DNA of 64,000 bases from an uncultured Bacilli bacterium (GTDB lineage: Bacteria > Bacillota_I > Bacilli_A > RF39 > UBA660), in the NCBI GenBank assembly GCA_944350495.1, contig CALVOZ010000001.1, forward strand, positions 124,001 through 188,000, read 5' to 3'. The notes under the pieces were generated by a model. It saw nothing but the letters and a program-made list of their open reading frames with translations. It was not told the origin of the DNA and did no database searches. Positions 50,137 through 60,227 of the stretch are shown piece by piece. Made by a program: the position numbers and the translations under genes. Every line of letters begins with the position of its first letter. Position 1 is the first letter of the stretch.

Positions 50137-52134
50137 TTACTCTAAATGCGTTGATTTTTCTATCAAATCTCTTAATAAAAAATATTTCCCATTTTTATAT
50201 TCATCACTATTTAATACTTCTTGAGAGTCTTCTTTAGCTCTAAGTAAAATGGTGAAATCTCTTTTCATATCTGCTAGTTTGAATTTTATTTCCCCACTTT
50301 GTCTTGTACCAAATATGTCGCCACTTCCTCTTAGTCTAAAGTCTTCTTCACTTATCTTAAAGCCATCAGTTGTTTGAGTCATTACTGATAATCGCTCTGC
50401 TTCTCTATCACTGATTAAGATACAATAGCTTTGACTATCACCTCTTCCAACTCGGCCTCTTAATTGATGTAGTTGGGATAAACCAAAGCGATAAGAATCA
50501 AATATAACAATCATTGTTGCATTAGGTACATCAATACCTACTTCGATAACTGTTGTACTTATTAAGATTTGAATTTTATTTTCTTTGAAGTCATTCATAA
50601 TGGCTTCTTTTTCTTCTGATGACATTTTACCATGAAGCATTTCGACTTTACTTATTTTACCTAAAGCACGTTCAATTTTACTTTTTAATGTTTCAACATT
50701 TTCTAATTCTATTTTATCTGATTCTTCAATTAATGGAGCAATGACATATATTTGATGCCCTTTTCTTAGTTCTCGTTGCATACCATCTAATACTTCTTTA
50801 ATATCATTATTATTATACAAAGTAGTGATTATTTCTTTTCTACCACTAGGCATTGTATGAATACTTGAGATATCCATATCTCCATAGATTGTTATTGCAA
50901 ATGTTCTTGGAATTGGGGTTGCTGATAAATAAAGTATATCTGGATATTCACCTTTTTTACTTAATAATACTCTTTGATTTACACCAAATCTTTGTTGTTC
51001 ATCAGTTATAACAATTCCTAGATTATGATATTTTAATTCGTTATTTATTAAAGAATGGGTACCAATAATAATATTAGCTAATCCTTTTTGGATTTCTTCT
51101 TTAACTTTTTTTTGTTCACTAATTTTCATTTTTCCTGTTAATAAGGATACTTTGATATCAGTATTTTTTAATATTTTAGTAATATTGTTATAGTGTTGTT
51201 GCGCTAGAACTTCAGTTGGGGCCATTAATGCTCCTTGCATACCACTTAAGTAATTCATATAAAGAGCAATTATCGCAACGACAGTTTTTCCACTTCCAAC
51301 ATCTCCCTGTAATAATCTCTTCATTACTCTGTTAGAACTCATATCATTATAAATTGCTTTTACACTTTTTAATTGATCTTCAGTTAACTTAAATGGTAAT
51401 TGGGAAATAAACTTATCTACTTTACTATAATCTATCTTATGCTCTATACCTAGTAATTCTTCTCGATTCATTTTAAGATAATTCATCTTCATCATAAACA
51501 AGAATAATTCTTCATATTTTAGGTAATTTAAGGCTTTATTTAATTTTTCTTTTGTAGTTGGGAAATGTATCTCTTGAACACTACTTGCTTTATCAATTAA
51601 TTTATATCTAGTAATTAAATAATCTGGTATATATACTGGTAATTCATTAGCTTTAGCAATGATATTGCCCAAATATTGATTAAATTGATTGCTTGTTATT
51701 CCTGCTATTGAATGATATATTGGTTCTATTTTAGGTTCTTTTGGTAACAATGAAAATCTTATATCAGTTGCAACTAGTTGATTATTTTTTTTATTATATT
51801 TTCCTATTACCGTTATTTTTGTACCTATTAACAATTTACTTTTTAAGAAAGCTCGATTATATATTGATACATTTAGTAAATACTCTCCGGTATTTAATCT
51901 AAATGTCATTTTATTCATTTTTTTATTAAAAAAGAAGATTGATGGTATTGTTTCTATTACACCATCAATTACTATTCTATCTTCTTCATTTAATTCTTTG
52001 ATATTACTTTTAGCAATTACTTCAAAACGATATGGGTAATAAGTTAATAAATCTGATATAGTCTTTATTCCACTTTTTATGAGGATATTAGCGGTTTTTG
52101 GCCCTATACCTTTAACTGTATCAACACTATTCAT
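50137..52134 (-). CDS. recG: ATP-dependent DNA helicase RecG
   Basis: A 665-residue branch-migration helicase that regresses stalled forks. The N-terminal wedge domain is followed by SF2 motifs: I GDVGSGKTVVA, II DEQQRFGV, III LYLSATPIPRT, and VI QLRGRVGRGDSQSYC, plus the TRG-like end RLRGSGDIFGTRQSG. Motif II is DEQQ where most RecG proteins have DEQH. Length is slightly short of E. coli (693). The start ATG is one base after the stop of the upstream membrane-protein gene, with AGGGT as ribosome site. It is core genome and marks the right flank of the island. Confidence 0.95.
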   Translation of the reverse strand: MNSVDTVKGIGPKTANILIKSGIKTISDLLTYYPYRFEVIAKSNIKELNEEDRIVIDGVIETIPSIFFFNKKMNKMTFRLNTGEYLLNVSIYNRAFLKSKLLIGTKITVIGKYNKKNNQLVATDIRFSLLPKEPKIEPIYHSIAGITSNQFNQYLGNIIAKANELPVYIPDYLITRYKLIDKASSVQEIHFPTTKEKLNKALNYLKYEELFLFMMKMNYLKMNREELLGIEHKIDYSKVDKFISQLPFKLTEDQLKSVKAIYNDMSSNRVMKRLLQGDVGSGKTVVAIIALYMNYLSGMQGALMAPTEVLAQQHYNNITKILKNTDIKVSLLTGKMKISEQKKVKEEIQKGLANIIIGTHSLINNELKYHNLGIVITDEQQRFGVNQRVLLSKKGEYPDILYLSATPIPRTFAITIYGDMDISSIHTMPSGRKEIITTLYNNNDIKEVLDGMQRELRKGHQIYVIAPLIEESDKIELENVETLKSKIERALGKISKVEMLHGKMSSEEKEAIMNDFKENKIQILISTTVIEVGIDVPNATMIVIFDSYRFGLSQLHQLRGRVGRGDSQSYCILISDREAERLSVMTQTTDGFKISEEDFRLRGSGDIFGTRQSGEIKFKLADMKRDFTILLRAKEDSQEVLNSDEYKNGKYFLLRDLIEKSTHLE

Positions 52135-52135
52135 T

Positions 52136-52651
52136 TTACCCTATTATTGCCTTTAATAAGCCAAATGAGACTAACATCATAATTACACTAGCCATCAATA
52201 TTCCTAACGTAGCAGCTAAGAAAGCTTTCTTTCTATCCATATTTAAAACAGCAGCTATTAAACAGCCTGTCCAAGCCCCTGTTCCTGGTAATGGAATACC
52301 TATAAATATTACTAATCCCCAAAAGCCATATTTTTCTATTTGTGCTTTATGCTTATTAACTTTACCATCTAACCAATTAGCAATCCCTTTAAATTTTTTA
52401 CTATTACGCATCCAATTTAATATCGAATTAATAAGCCATAAAATAAATGGTACTGGTAAAACATTACCAATAATACTAATTATATAACTAGTAATTGGAT
52501 TTAAATCTAATAAAGCAGCAGCTATTAATCCCCCACGTAACTCCAATATAGGCATTAAAGATATTGCAAAAACGACTAATTCACGACCAAAAGGAATACT
52601 CTTTAATCCACCAAAAATATTTATTATTATTTCAACTATTTGTTCTACCAT
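52136..52651 (-). CDS. Small multidrug-export-like membrane protein (COG2426)
   Basis: A 171-residue membrane protein with four or five helices and the family motif ISLMPILELRGGLIAAALL near residue 30, NVLPVPFILWLINSIL and FIGIPLPGTGAWTGCLIAAVL. This matches the COG2426/putative small multidrug export family, but transport has not been proved for most members. GGAGG lies upstream of the ATG. It is followed by recG at one base, so they form an operon. Confidence 0.82.
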   Translation of the reverse strand: MVEQIVEIIINIFGGLKSIPFGRELVVFAISLMPILELRGGLIAAALLDLNPITSYIISIIGNVLPVPFILWLINSILNWMRNSKKFKGIANWLDGKVNKHKAQIEKYGFWGLVIFIGIPLPGTGAWTGCLIAAVLNMDRKKAFLAATLGILMASVIMMLVSFGLLKAIIG

Positions 52652-52700
52652 GCAAATCCTCCAATATGTAATAAGTATATCATTTTTTTATATAAAAAAA

Positions 52701-52719
52701 AAGGAGTTTATCACTCCCT
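52701..52719 (-). terminator. HerA gene terminator
   Basis: AAGGAGT, loop TTATC, ACTCCCTT (bulged), with nine T on the minus strand, directly after the stop codon. Confidence 0.7.
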
Positions 52720-52721
52720 TA

Positions 52722-54554
52722 TTAGTTAACTACAGTTACATCTGGTTCTATATTTAATGAAGATTTACTAGTAGCTTTTCGGTCTATAAACCAAATACCA
52801 CTAATATCACAACTACTACTTGATGGAGCAGGGTTTGGCATATCTAACTTTATCAAAGTCGGCAATTTAAATGCCGAACCGAATGCCATACAGTTACCTG
52901 GTTGTAATGTTTTCATCTTCTTTATTACTTCATCTGTTATTTCTGGAACCATATCATGAATATATTTTACATCTAATGGATGTAGCATTTTAAATATAAA
53001 GAAATTACTACATTGTGATAATGCTGTCTCTGACATTTCTGATGGTCTTTGAGAAATAAGTCCTAAAAGTACACCATATTTACGTCCTTCTTTAGTTATA
53101 CGATCAAAGATATTGTAACCTAGTAGGTCAACATCAATATCTTTTTGAACATATCTATGAGCTTCTTCTAGGATAATATGGAATGGGAAAGATGCTCTCT
53201 TACGTAATCCCTTCGCATAATCAAATAACATTTTTGAATATATTTTAGTAATTGTTTTTGCAAATCTATCATCAACGTAATTTATATTGAAGTTAATTAA
53301 TTGTATTTTCTTTCCTTCTTTTGTTGTTGTTAAACTTCTTATATAGTCATCTTTTGAAATATATTCTGGGTAATCAAAATATGTTGAATACTCGCTATCT
53401 ACTATTGAATGTAATCTTACTTTTAAAGTATTAGCTATATCAAATATGGCTTCTGATTTTAATGATCCTTCATCGATAAGTGCAAAATCAAAAGCTAGCG
53501 CTAAATCCTTTAAAGTGTATTTAAATGATCCATCTGGTAATGATAACTCAACATTATCAACTAAGAACGATTCAATAAAGTTAGTTAATAACTCTATTTC
53601 TCTTATCTTACCACTAGCATCAATTAATAAACATTGTTTTAGTGGTCGTATATATCCAGGTTGAAATACTGGTGTCTCTAAGTTTAAATCTTTTGTATTA
53701 TATGTTGATAAAATTGAGAATATTTGGTCTCTTATTTGTGGAGCTGGACGTCCACTTAAAATAATATCTAGTAAAGCACGTGCTATAATATCATTTTTAT
53801 ATTGAATTACTTCTTCTTCAGCGCGTCCAAATATTGTTACAAACTTTAAAGCTTTTTCAATGATTGGAATATGCGCATGCTTATCTGCTCCTAATAATAT
53901 AGCAAAATCATCAACCCCTAATAACCATAATGGTATTCTTAAAATTTCAGTTGTTTTATCATTAATATTAGTTGTATAAGCTTTAAATGTTGCTTCTGGT
54001 GCTTTTTCACTAATATTTTTGAAAGCACTATGATATTCACCATAAGCATCAAATACAAAGATACTAGAACGATATGCGACAGTTGTTTTCTTTTCAAAGA
54101 TATTTTGTATTATTCTTGAAAATCCACAAGATTTACCGCTACCTGTTGAACCAAATATTGCAAAATGGTTTGCAAATAAGGCATTTATATTAGCACATAC
54201 ATCTACTCCTTCATATATTGGACTTTTTCCAATATATAAATCTCTAGAGTCTTGATAGTCTTCAACACCTACAATAAAATTAATCTTATTAGGAGATATT
54301 AAAGTGATAGAAGAGCCGAATGAAGGCTTTCTAGTTACACCAGATACAAATTTATTATCTCTAATTTCACCTACCATATTTACATAGGCTATTCCATCCT
54401 TAATATCAGTTATTTCACCAACAATTCTTTGTTTTGAATCCTCCATTACAACATATAAATTAATTAAGCTTTGAACTTCACTCATATCTAATGTTAATTT
54501 AATTAATGCAATATTTCCATCAATACCTATAATATTTCCTATCACACTATGCAA
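52722..54554 (-). CDS. HerA-type DUF87 ATPase
   Basis: A 610-residue hexameric-type ATPase. The N-terminal HAS-barrel (about 1-95: IGNIIGIDGNIALIKLTLDM) precedes the RecA-like core with Walker A FGSTGSGKSC near residue 145, the Walker B-like FHIILEEAHRYV near 460 and the SQRPSEM loop. HerA enzymes translocate DNA and often work with NurA nuclease, but no nurA is adjacent. Bacterial members also occur in defence (SIR2-HerA and DUF4297-HerA); here the neighbours are core genes, so a housekeeping role is more likely. Confidence 0.85.
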   Translation of the reverse strand: MHSVIGNIIGIDGNIALIKLTLDMSEVQSLINLYVVMEDSKQRIVGEITDIKDGIAYVNMVGEIRDNKFVSGVTRKPSFGSSITLISPNKINFIVGVEDYQDSRDLYIGKSPIYEGVDVCANINALFANHFAIFGSTGSGKSCGFSRIIQNIFEKKTTVAYRSSIFVFDAYGEYHSAFKNISEKAPEATFKAYTTNINDKTTEILRIPLWLLGVDDFAILLGADKHAHIPIIEKALKFVTIFGRAEEEVIQYKNDIIARALLDIILSGRPAPQIRDQIFSILSTYNTKDLNLETPVFQPGYIRPLKQCLLIDASGKIREIELLTNFIESFLVDNVELSLPDGSFKYTLKDLALAFDFALIDEGSLKSEAIFDIANTLKVRLHSIVDSEYSTYFDYPEYISKDDYIRSLTTTKEGKKIQLINFNINYVDDRFAKTITKIYSKMLFDYAKGLRKRASFPFHIILEEAHRYVQKDIDVDLLGYNIFDRITKEGRKYGVLLGLISQRPSEMSETALSQCSNFFIFKMLHPLDVKYIHDMVPEITDEVIKKMKTLQPGNCMAFGSAFKLPTLIKLDMPNPAPSSSSCDISGIWFIDRKATSKSSLNIEPDVTVVN

Positions 54555-54599
54555 CTCCTATTCTAGTAACAATTATACAATAAAATAGGAAAAAAGAAA

Positions 54600-54614
54600 A
54601 GAGCATAACGCTCT
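54600..54614 (-). terminator. Terminator after the LTA-synthase operon
   Basis: AGAGC, loop ATAAC, GCTCT, and TTTTCTTTTTT on the minus strand. Confidence 0.7.
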
Positions 54615-55260
54615 AATTCACTTTTACTATTTCTATTTTATCATTATTATGAACCAATGTTACCGTTGCATTCTTAGGATATCCTAAGTCTTCTTCATAA
54701 GTAATATATACTTTAATTTGATAAGCATTTGAATCATTAATATCCCCATATGTATAGTTAATTTTTAAAGTCTCTTCAACACTTACATCTTTAACTATTG
54801 GCAATTCTTGTTCTCTTTCTCCATAGATATTATTATCTACGTAATAGTATATACCATTGATATCATTAGCACTCTTTATAAAAGTACTTTGATATTTATC
54901 ATATATAAATTGAACACCACCAATATCGTTTTTATTTAATTTACTATTTAAATCATAAAAGTCAGCGATAAATAATTTAGTGACTAATTCAGCATATTTA
55001 TCATCATTTCTAACTTCAAGTGCTAATTCATCCTTTAATTCATAATATAAACTTTCAAAATAATCAGTATTATTTTCTGTTAGTTTATATTCATAAGTAT
55101 CAATTGTATCTACAATCTCAACTTCTTCAGCGCGATTATTTCCAAAAACATCTTTTAATATTCCTATAAATAATATACCGGCGATAATAATTAATAATGC
55201 TAAACTTATTGATAAGCCAATAATTATTTTTTTACTAGTCATATTTTTTTCTTTTTTCAT
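54613..55260 (-). CDS. Small membrane-anchored protein after the LTA-synthase-like gene
   Basis: A 215-residue protein: basic N-terminus, one membrane helix at about 10-30 (KKIIIGLSISLALLIIIAGILFIGIL) and a 180-residue domain outside the cell with many acidic residues and late strands (ITYEEDLGYPKNATVTLVHNNDKIEIVKV). I do not recognise it. It begins at ATG 55260, overlapping the LTA-synthase-like stop by three bases (TAATG-type coupling), so the two likely work together at the membrane surface. Confidence 0.7.
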   Translation of the reverse strand: MKKEKNMTSKKIIIGLSISLALLIIIAGILFIGILKDVFGNNRAEEVEIVDTIDTYEYKLTENNTDYFESLYYELKDELALEVRNDDKYAELVTKLFIADFYDLNSKLNKNDIGGVQFIYDKYQSTFIKSANDINGIYYYVDNNIYGEREQELPIVKDVSVEETLKINYTYGDINDSNAYQIKVYITYEEDLGYPKNATVTLVHNNDKIEIVKVN

Positions 55261-57347
55261 TATAATTCACTATCTCCTATTTCTTCTAATAATTCATTGT
55301 CAGGATTTTCTCCTACTTTCTTAATTAAATCGAAAGTTATAATTGAATTAGAAATAGTATTTATCTCATCAGCATATAAACTATAAGTAGTTATATAATC
55401 AACTGGTATTTCGGCCTCAATATCTAACAATTTATATGCTTCTTTGGCGCTGTTATAATACATTTTATTAGTCATCCAATTTCCGGATGGAAAAACGACA
55501 ACATTTTCATCAGTACTCATCATATCATGTCCTAAAGCATATTTATTATACATACCAAACATATTAGCAATTGTTGGTTGAGCATCAATCATACCAGTTA
55601 CAGTTGTAATTTCAGTCGCATACTTTTTGTTATTAGCAATATCTTTAGACCAAATGATAAATGGTACACTACGATTTATTTCATAAGTATAATCATCTAA
55701 TTGAATATAAGATTCATCGTCTTTATCTTTAATTTCACCAGTTTCAAAATCATAATTATAATAGCGATTAAACTCAGATGAACGCAATTTAGCATCATGG
55801 TCACCATATATAATAACAACTGTATCTTCTAATAAGCCTTCAGCATCCATTTTTTCTAATAACTCACCAATAGACTCATCGGCATATCTAGCTGATTTAA
55901 TATAGTTGCCTAACTTAGTTCCTTCTAAGTAGTCATATGATGCTTCTACTTCTTCACCAGTTTCTTCATCAATTTCAGTATATTTATAGTCTACTTCATA
56001 TGTCCAACCAGTTTCTTCTGAATATCTTTCAATATCACTAAAAGGTGTATGATTTGTTAACATAATTAGTAATCCATACCAATTTTCATGCTCAGCATCA
56101 ATTTCTTTTATATGGTCAACTGATTGTCTAAAGAATGATTTATCACTTAATCCTAAACCTATTTCTTCATCAATTGTATAGGCATCTGTATAATAATAAA
56201 ATTTATCATAACCTAAATTTGGATGAACTACTGTTCTATTCCAAGCACTTCCTTTATTAGCATGCATACTAAATGTATAATATCCTTGCTCTTTAAACAT
56301 CTTTGGTAAAGTAACATATTCACGATCAAAATAATTCATAAATACAGTGCCAGATGATGATGGTAATAAAGATGTATTAAATGTAAATTCAGTATCACTA
56401 CTTGTTCCAGCACTCTCTTGCGAATAGAAGTTTGAAAAATATATTCCTTCACTAGCCAATCTATTTAAATTCGGAGTTACTTCTATTCCATTAAATGAGG
56501 CTGGTTTACCATCTCTAAAATCATCACTGATTAAAAAGTTTTGAATACTTTCAGCATGGATTACTAAGACATTCTTTCCCTTAAATAAGTTTGTATATTT
56601 ATTTTTATTTGGTGACTCTTCTGGTACTTCTGCATAATACTCTCTAAAAGCTTTAGCTGCTTCATCATAGCCAAACATACTATTTAATTTAGTTCTAGCA
56701 CAAGTTACTACATCATTAAACTGATATACATATATACCAAATTCCATTACGACATATTCTCGATTCCATTGTTTTTCCAAACGACTAATATCAGTACTTG
56801 TCAACATAGAAATAAATAAACCAAGCAAAATTAATGTAACAACAATTGTATTTAAAAACCTAATTTTAGGTTGTTCTTCTTTTTGAACTTTTTCGTAATA
56901 ACCCTTTTTATTTAATTGTAAATGGACAAAAGTAATCGCAAACAATTGCCATAAATAAATAAAATCTTTCCACTGAAGGATATTTTCAAATACCGCATCA
57001 GTATATCCACCTAATTCTGATAAAGTTGTCAATAAGGATATAGAGGCAAAGGATAAATAATTTTTATAATAAATAGCATTAATCATACATATTGCAGTTA
57101 AAATTATTGACACAATAAAAAAGTATATATATCGATGTTTAGGTTTCATAAAATAAGCAAATGAACCAATCAATATGACAACAACTAAGTTCGCTATTAA
57201 TGGTTTTATATAAAAGGCAGTATCAACAGTAACACCATGAACGATCATACCATTGATTACTGAGGTAATAATGAAAGTTAAAAATAGTATGTTTGTAGCA
57301 ACATATTTTTTTCCTCTCTTATATATTTTTTGAAAAGTTTCTACCAT
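55260..57347 (-). CDS. LTA-synthase-like membrane sulfatase
   Basis: A 695-residue membrane enzyme of the LtaS family. Five hydrophobic helices lie before residue 210. The extracellular sulfatase domain includes VIHAESIQNF, the catalytic Thr315 in AGTSSDTEF, the SMHANKGSAWNR segment and the metal-binding GDHDAKL. LtaS polymerises glycerol phosphate on lipid anchors; family members can also be primases or modify other polymers, so the substrate is inferred. The best start is ATG 57347, with GAGGTG six bases upstream. It heads an operon with the 215-residue protein. Confidence 0.88.
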   Translation of the reverse strand: MVETFQKIYKRGKKYVATNILFLTFIITSVINGMIVHGVTVDTAFYIKPLIANLVVVILIGSFAYFMKPKHRYIYFFIVSIILTAICMINAIYYKNYLSFASISLLTTLSELGGYTDAVFENILQWKDFIYLWQLFAITFVHLQLNKKGYYEKVQKEEQPKIRFLNTIVVTLILLGLFISMLTSTDISRLEKQWNREYVVMEFGIYVYQFNDVVTCARTKLNSMFGYDEAAKAFREYYAEVPEESPNKNKYTNLFKGKNVLVIHAESIQNFLISDDFRDGKPASFNGIEVTPNLNRLASEGIYFSNFYSQESAGTSSDTEFTFNTSLLPSSSGTVFMNYFDREYVTLPKMFKEQGYYTFSMHANKGSAWNRTVVHPNLGYDKFYYYTDAYTIDEEIGLGLSDKSFFRQSVDHIKEIDAEHENWYGLLIMLTNHTPFSDIERYSEETGWTYEVDYKYTEIDEETGEEVEASYDYLEGTKLGNYIKSARYADESIGELLEKMDAEGLLEDTVVIIYGDHDAKLRSSEFNRYYNYDFETGEIKDKDDESYIQLDDYTYEINRSVPFIIWSKDIANNKKYATEITTVTGMIDAQPTIANMFGMYNKYALGHDMMSTDENVVVFPSGNWMTNKMYYNSAKEAYKLLDIEAEIPVDYITTYSLYADEINTISNSIITFDLIKKVGENPDNELLEEIGDSEL

Positions 57348-57408
57348 GTAAAACACCTCAATCTATTCAACATTATAACATTATTTAAGTATTTTTACAA
57401 TGTAACAA

Positions 57409-57434
57409 AAAAGAACTATTTAACTAGTTCTTTT
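57409..57434 (-). terminator. Terminator of the HAAS-type gene
   Basis: AAAAGAACTA, loop TTTAAC, TAGTTCTTTT; overlaps the stop, with TTTTTTG on the minus strand. Confidence 0.75.
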
Positions 57435-58726
57435 GTTGTTTCATTACAGTATACTTTTACTCCAAATTTATATAATTCACTGTAATCATAAATATTATTT
57501 TCTTTTAAATCATCAATGATCGTCTCATAAATAAAACGGTAATCACCAAAATTATAATCATCAGATTGTGCATAAAAATAAATAATTTTGTAATCTTCAT
57601 CATTCATTTCATCAATCACAATATCAACAATATCATCGTAATATGTTACTTCAACAATTACTTGATTATCTTTTAAGTCATTATCAATAATATATTCTGC
57701 TTCAGAACCGATAAAATCAAATTCAGTATCTTTATTTATTTCCAAATTAATTGTTTCAGTAACTGTTGCAAACTTACTTTCTTCTAAATTCTTTGGATAG
57801 TTATAATTTAATAAATCATCTACTAGTAAAACTGAACCAATAATGAATGAAAGAATTGATATGCATAAAACAAATAAATAATTTCTTTCCCTTTTATCTA
57901 ATAAATCTGTAACATAGACTACTAAGTTTAAAGATAATAAAAAGAAACTTAATAATAAGACTGATAAACCAATAACTGGTACTTCTTTAAAAACAAGGAA
58001 GATTGCTAAAGCTGTAAGTCCTAAAAAAGTAACAGTTAAAGCTATTAGTGGGACAACTACAACTAGTATTAAGATTGCTTTGACAATTAAAGTAGTGTAA
58101 TTAATTCCTCGTTTAGATACCGTCTCTTTCTTAACTTCATTATCGTCAATTACATCTTGTTTTGGTTCTTTATTTTCAATGTAATATCCTTTAAACATAT
58201 AAATAGATACGGCAATGCAACAAATCCCGTAAGCAATGGCAATAATATAATCAAATACCTCTAATAAAATTGCATTGAATGGGAAGAATAATAATTCAAA
58301 AACAAAATCAGCTCCTATTTGTAAAACAATAAATGGAATTTTAAATAGAGAAAATAGAATTATAAGGACTAAAATTTTAAGTAATATTTCAAAAAATGAA
58401 ACTAAGAATTTATCAGTAGTAAATTCTTTAGAATACTTTATAACATCTTTAGTTGTCTCTGCTAAAAATTTAGCACTCTCTTCGATTCCATCATTTATTT
58501 TTTTCTTTAATGGGGTTTTATGACTAATTAAATTAACATGATAATCGCTGCATATCTCTTCGGCTAAATCATCGATATCACCATAAGACTTTATAACTTC
58601 TTCTTCTTCTTTACCCTCTTTTATTTGTTCTTCAATTAATCTTCGATATTTTTTTATAACTTTTTTTCTTTCTTTTTCATCTATAGCATATAATTTAGAT
58701 TCTAATTTATCTAAAAATTCGCTCAT
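57416..58726 (-). CDS. HAAS/DUF1700-type membrane protein
   Basis: A 436-residue protein. The N-terminal 60 residues are a HAAS-like helical domain: MSEFLDKLESKLYAIDEKERKKVIKKYRRLIEEQIKEG, then EEVIKSYGDIDDLAEEI, as in DUF1700 proteins that usually lie with PadR regulators. Seven or so membrane helices follow between residues 110 and 310. The C-terminal 120 residues form a strand-rich domain (FATVTETINLEINKDTEFDF). A role in envelope sensing is likely from the family; no PadR gene is adjacent. Start ATG 58726 has GGTGGTAGT upstream. Confidence 0.72.
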   Translation of the reverse strand: MSEFLDKLESKLYAIDEKERKKVIKKYRRLIEEQIKEGKEEEEVIKSYGDIDDLAEEICSDYHVNLISHKTPLKKKINDGIEESAKFLAETTKDVIKYSKEFTTDKFLVSFFEILLKILVLIILFSLFKIPFIVLQIGADFVFELLFFPFNAILLEVFDYIIAIAYGICCIAVSIYMFKGYYIENKEPKQDVIDDNEVKKETVSKRGINYTTLIVKAILILVVVVPLIALTVTFLGLTALAIFLVFKEVPVIGLSVLLLSFFLLSLNLVVYVTDLLDKRERNYLFVLCISILSFIIGSVLLVDDLLNYNYPKNLEESKFATVTETINLEINKDTEFDFIGSEAEYIIDNDLKDNQVIVEVTYYDDIVDIVIDEMNDEDYKIIYFYAQSDDYNFGDYRFIYETIIDDLKENNIYDYSELYKFGVKVYCNETTKELVK

Positions 58727-58765
58727 ACTACCACCCACCTACATTATATCAATTTACAAAGAAAA

Positions 58766-58786
58766 AAGAAAGTTTTTAACTTTCTT
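58766..58786 (-). terminator. Terminator of thyA-folA
   Basis: AAGAAAGT, loop TTTTA, ACTTTCTT, then CTTTTTTC on the minus strand, right at the folA stop. Confidence 0.7.
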
Positions 58787-59267
58787 ATTTACTTTTTTTA
58801 TATAATACGTGTGTATATGATATTCCATTATCTTCTCCCGTTTTAATAATTTCTTTCGTATAATTATTTTTATTGAATTCTGGAAAGTATGTATCAGCAC
58901 TTTCATCACTATCATCTACCTCAGTTAAATATAAATCATCAGCTTTATCAATGAATTGACGATACATCATTCCCCCACCAATTACAAAAATGTCTTCTTT
59001 TGAATCTTGATAAGCTGCAAAAAAATCATCTAGCGAAGAATATTGTTCTATTTCTTCATTATCAATTGGCATATCAGTAATAACAATATTTTTTCTATTT
59101 GGTAATACTTTTGGTAAAGATTCAAAAGTATTTTTTCCCATTAAAACGGTATGACCTATTGTCGCTTCTTTAAAGAATTTTAAATCGCCTGGCAAACTCC
59201 AAATTAGCCCATTATTTTTACCTAATTCTAGATTTTTTCCAACGGCTGCAATTATTTTAAATTTCAT
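58785..59267 (-). CDS. folA: Dihydrofolate reductase
   Basis: A 160-residue enzyme that makes tetrahydrofolate with NADPH. The sequence shows AAVGKNLELGKNNGLIWSLPGDLKFF (active-site loop, with Asp in PGDL), GKNTFESLPKVLPNRKNIV (NADPH contacts), and FVIGGGMMYRQFI. Length is standard. AGGAGG lies before the ATG. It follows thyA by nine bases, the usual pairing, because thymidylate synthase produces the dihydrofolate this enzyme recycles. Confidence 0.95.
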   Translation of the reverse strand: MKFKIIAAVGKNLELGKNNGLIWSLPGDLKFFKEATIGHTVLMGKNTFESLPKVLPNRKNIVITDMPIDNEEIEQYSSLDDFFAAYQDSKEDIFVIGGGMMYRQFIDKADDLYLTEVDDSDESADTYFPEFNKNNYTKEIIKTGEDNGISYTHVLYKKSK

Positions 59268-59276
59268 ATTATCCTC

Positions 59277-60179
59277 CTATTGAGCAATTGGAAATGAAAT
59301 TTTACCATGATGTTCATATCCAACGATCTTAATATCTTTTAATTCTTTAGAATTATCAAATTTGAAGAAATCTCTAACTTCTGGATTAAGCCACAATTTA
59401 GGTGCTTTTAAATTAGGTAATTCTTCATATCTTTTAATTTGCTCTTTTATTCCCTCAATTTGATTTACATAAATATGTGCATTTTTAATTGAATAATACA
59501 TTTTACCAACTTTAAGCCCAGTACAATGTGCCATTAAATTAACTAATACTGCATATTGCGTAATATTAAATGGTAAACCTAGTGGAACATCACAACTTCT
59601 TTGGTGAACCCAAACATTAATTTTACCATCAGTAACATCCCATTCAGTACTCCATACACATGACGGTAAAACAGCAGTACCAATATATTCATCTTGCCAT
59701 AAGCTCATAACCATTCGACGATCAGATGGATTATTCTTTAACATATCAAGTAACTTTTCAGTTAAATGATATTTATTAACAATCCAACCATAAGCTGTTC
59801 CAATAGTGTGTGCATATTTTTTATCAAATTGTTTAACTATTTCTTTTTTCTCTAATTCACCTTTATCGTTTAAGACATTTTGAACAGCTTTCCATTTACC
59901 TTCTTCATCTATTTCCCATTCATCCCAAATGTGATTATTACGTTCTTGTAGCCATCTTACATCATTTGATTGAGCTTGATAAAACCACAACATTTCTATA
60001 ATAGCATTTTTATAGAAAACTTGTTTAGTTGTTAAAATTGGAAATTCCTTAGCCAAATCAAATTCTAAAAAATAACCTGGTATTTTTATTGTATCAATTC
60101 CCGTACGATTACGTTCTAAAACTCCATCTTTAAGTATTTTTTTACATAATTTAATATATTCTTTATCCCATTTTGCCAT
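59277..60179 (-). CDS. thyA: Thymidylate synthase
   Basis: A 300-residue ThyA that methylates dUMP to dTMP. The catalytic Cys lies in LPSCVWSTEW, with the conserved RRMVMSLWQ before it, HQRSCDVPLGLPFNI (folate/dUMP contacts) after it and IYVNQIEG near the end. VWSTEW differs from the common H-T-L-Y-Q-F, but this variant occurs in long-loop Firmicutes enzymes. The start is ATG 60179, with GAGGTG upstream, because the promoter start point near 60192 lies after the other in-frame starts up to 60227. Operon: thyA-folA. Confidence 0.93.
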   Translation of the reverse strand: MAKWDKEYIKLCKKILKDGVLERNRTGIDTIKIPGYFLEFDLAKEFPILTTKQVFYKNAIIEMLWFYQAQSNDVRWLQERNNHIWDEWEIDEEGKWKAVQNVLNDKGELEKKEIVKQFDKKYAHTIGTAYGWIVNKYHLTEKLLDMLKNNPSDRRMVMSLWQDEYIGTAVLPSCVWSTEWDVTDGKINVWVHQRSCDVPLGLPFNITQYAVLVNLMAHCTGLKVGKMYYSIKNAHIYVNQIEGIKEQIKRYEELPNLKAPKLWLNPEVRDFFKFDNSKELKDIKIVGYEHHGKISFPIAQ

Positions 60180-60198
60180 TCTATTCACCTCTATTTTA

Positions 60199-60227
60199 AT
60201 TATAAGCGTTAATTTTACACGTGTCAA
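60199..60227 (-). promoter_or_regulatory. Consensus promoter of thyA-folA
   Basis: TTGACA (60222-60227) and TATAAT (60199-60204) on the minus strand with a 17-base spacer: an exact consensus sigma-A promoter. It overlaps the stop of hemW. Confidence 0.85.
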
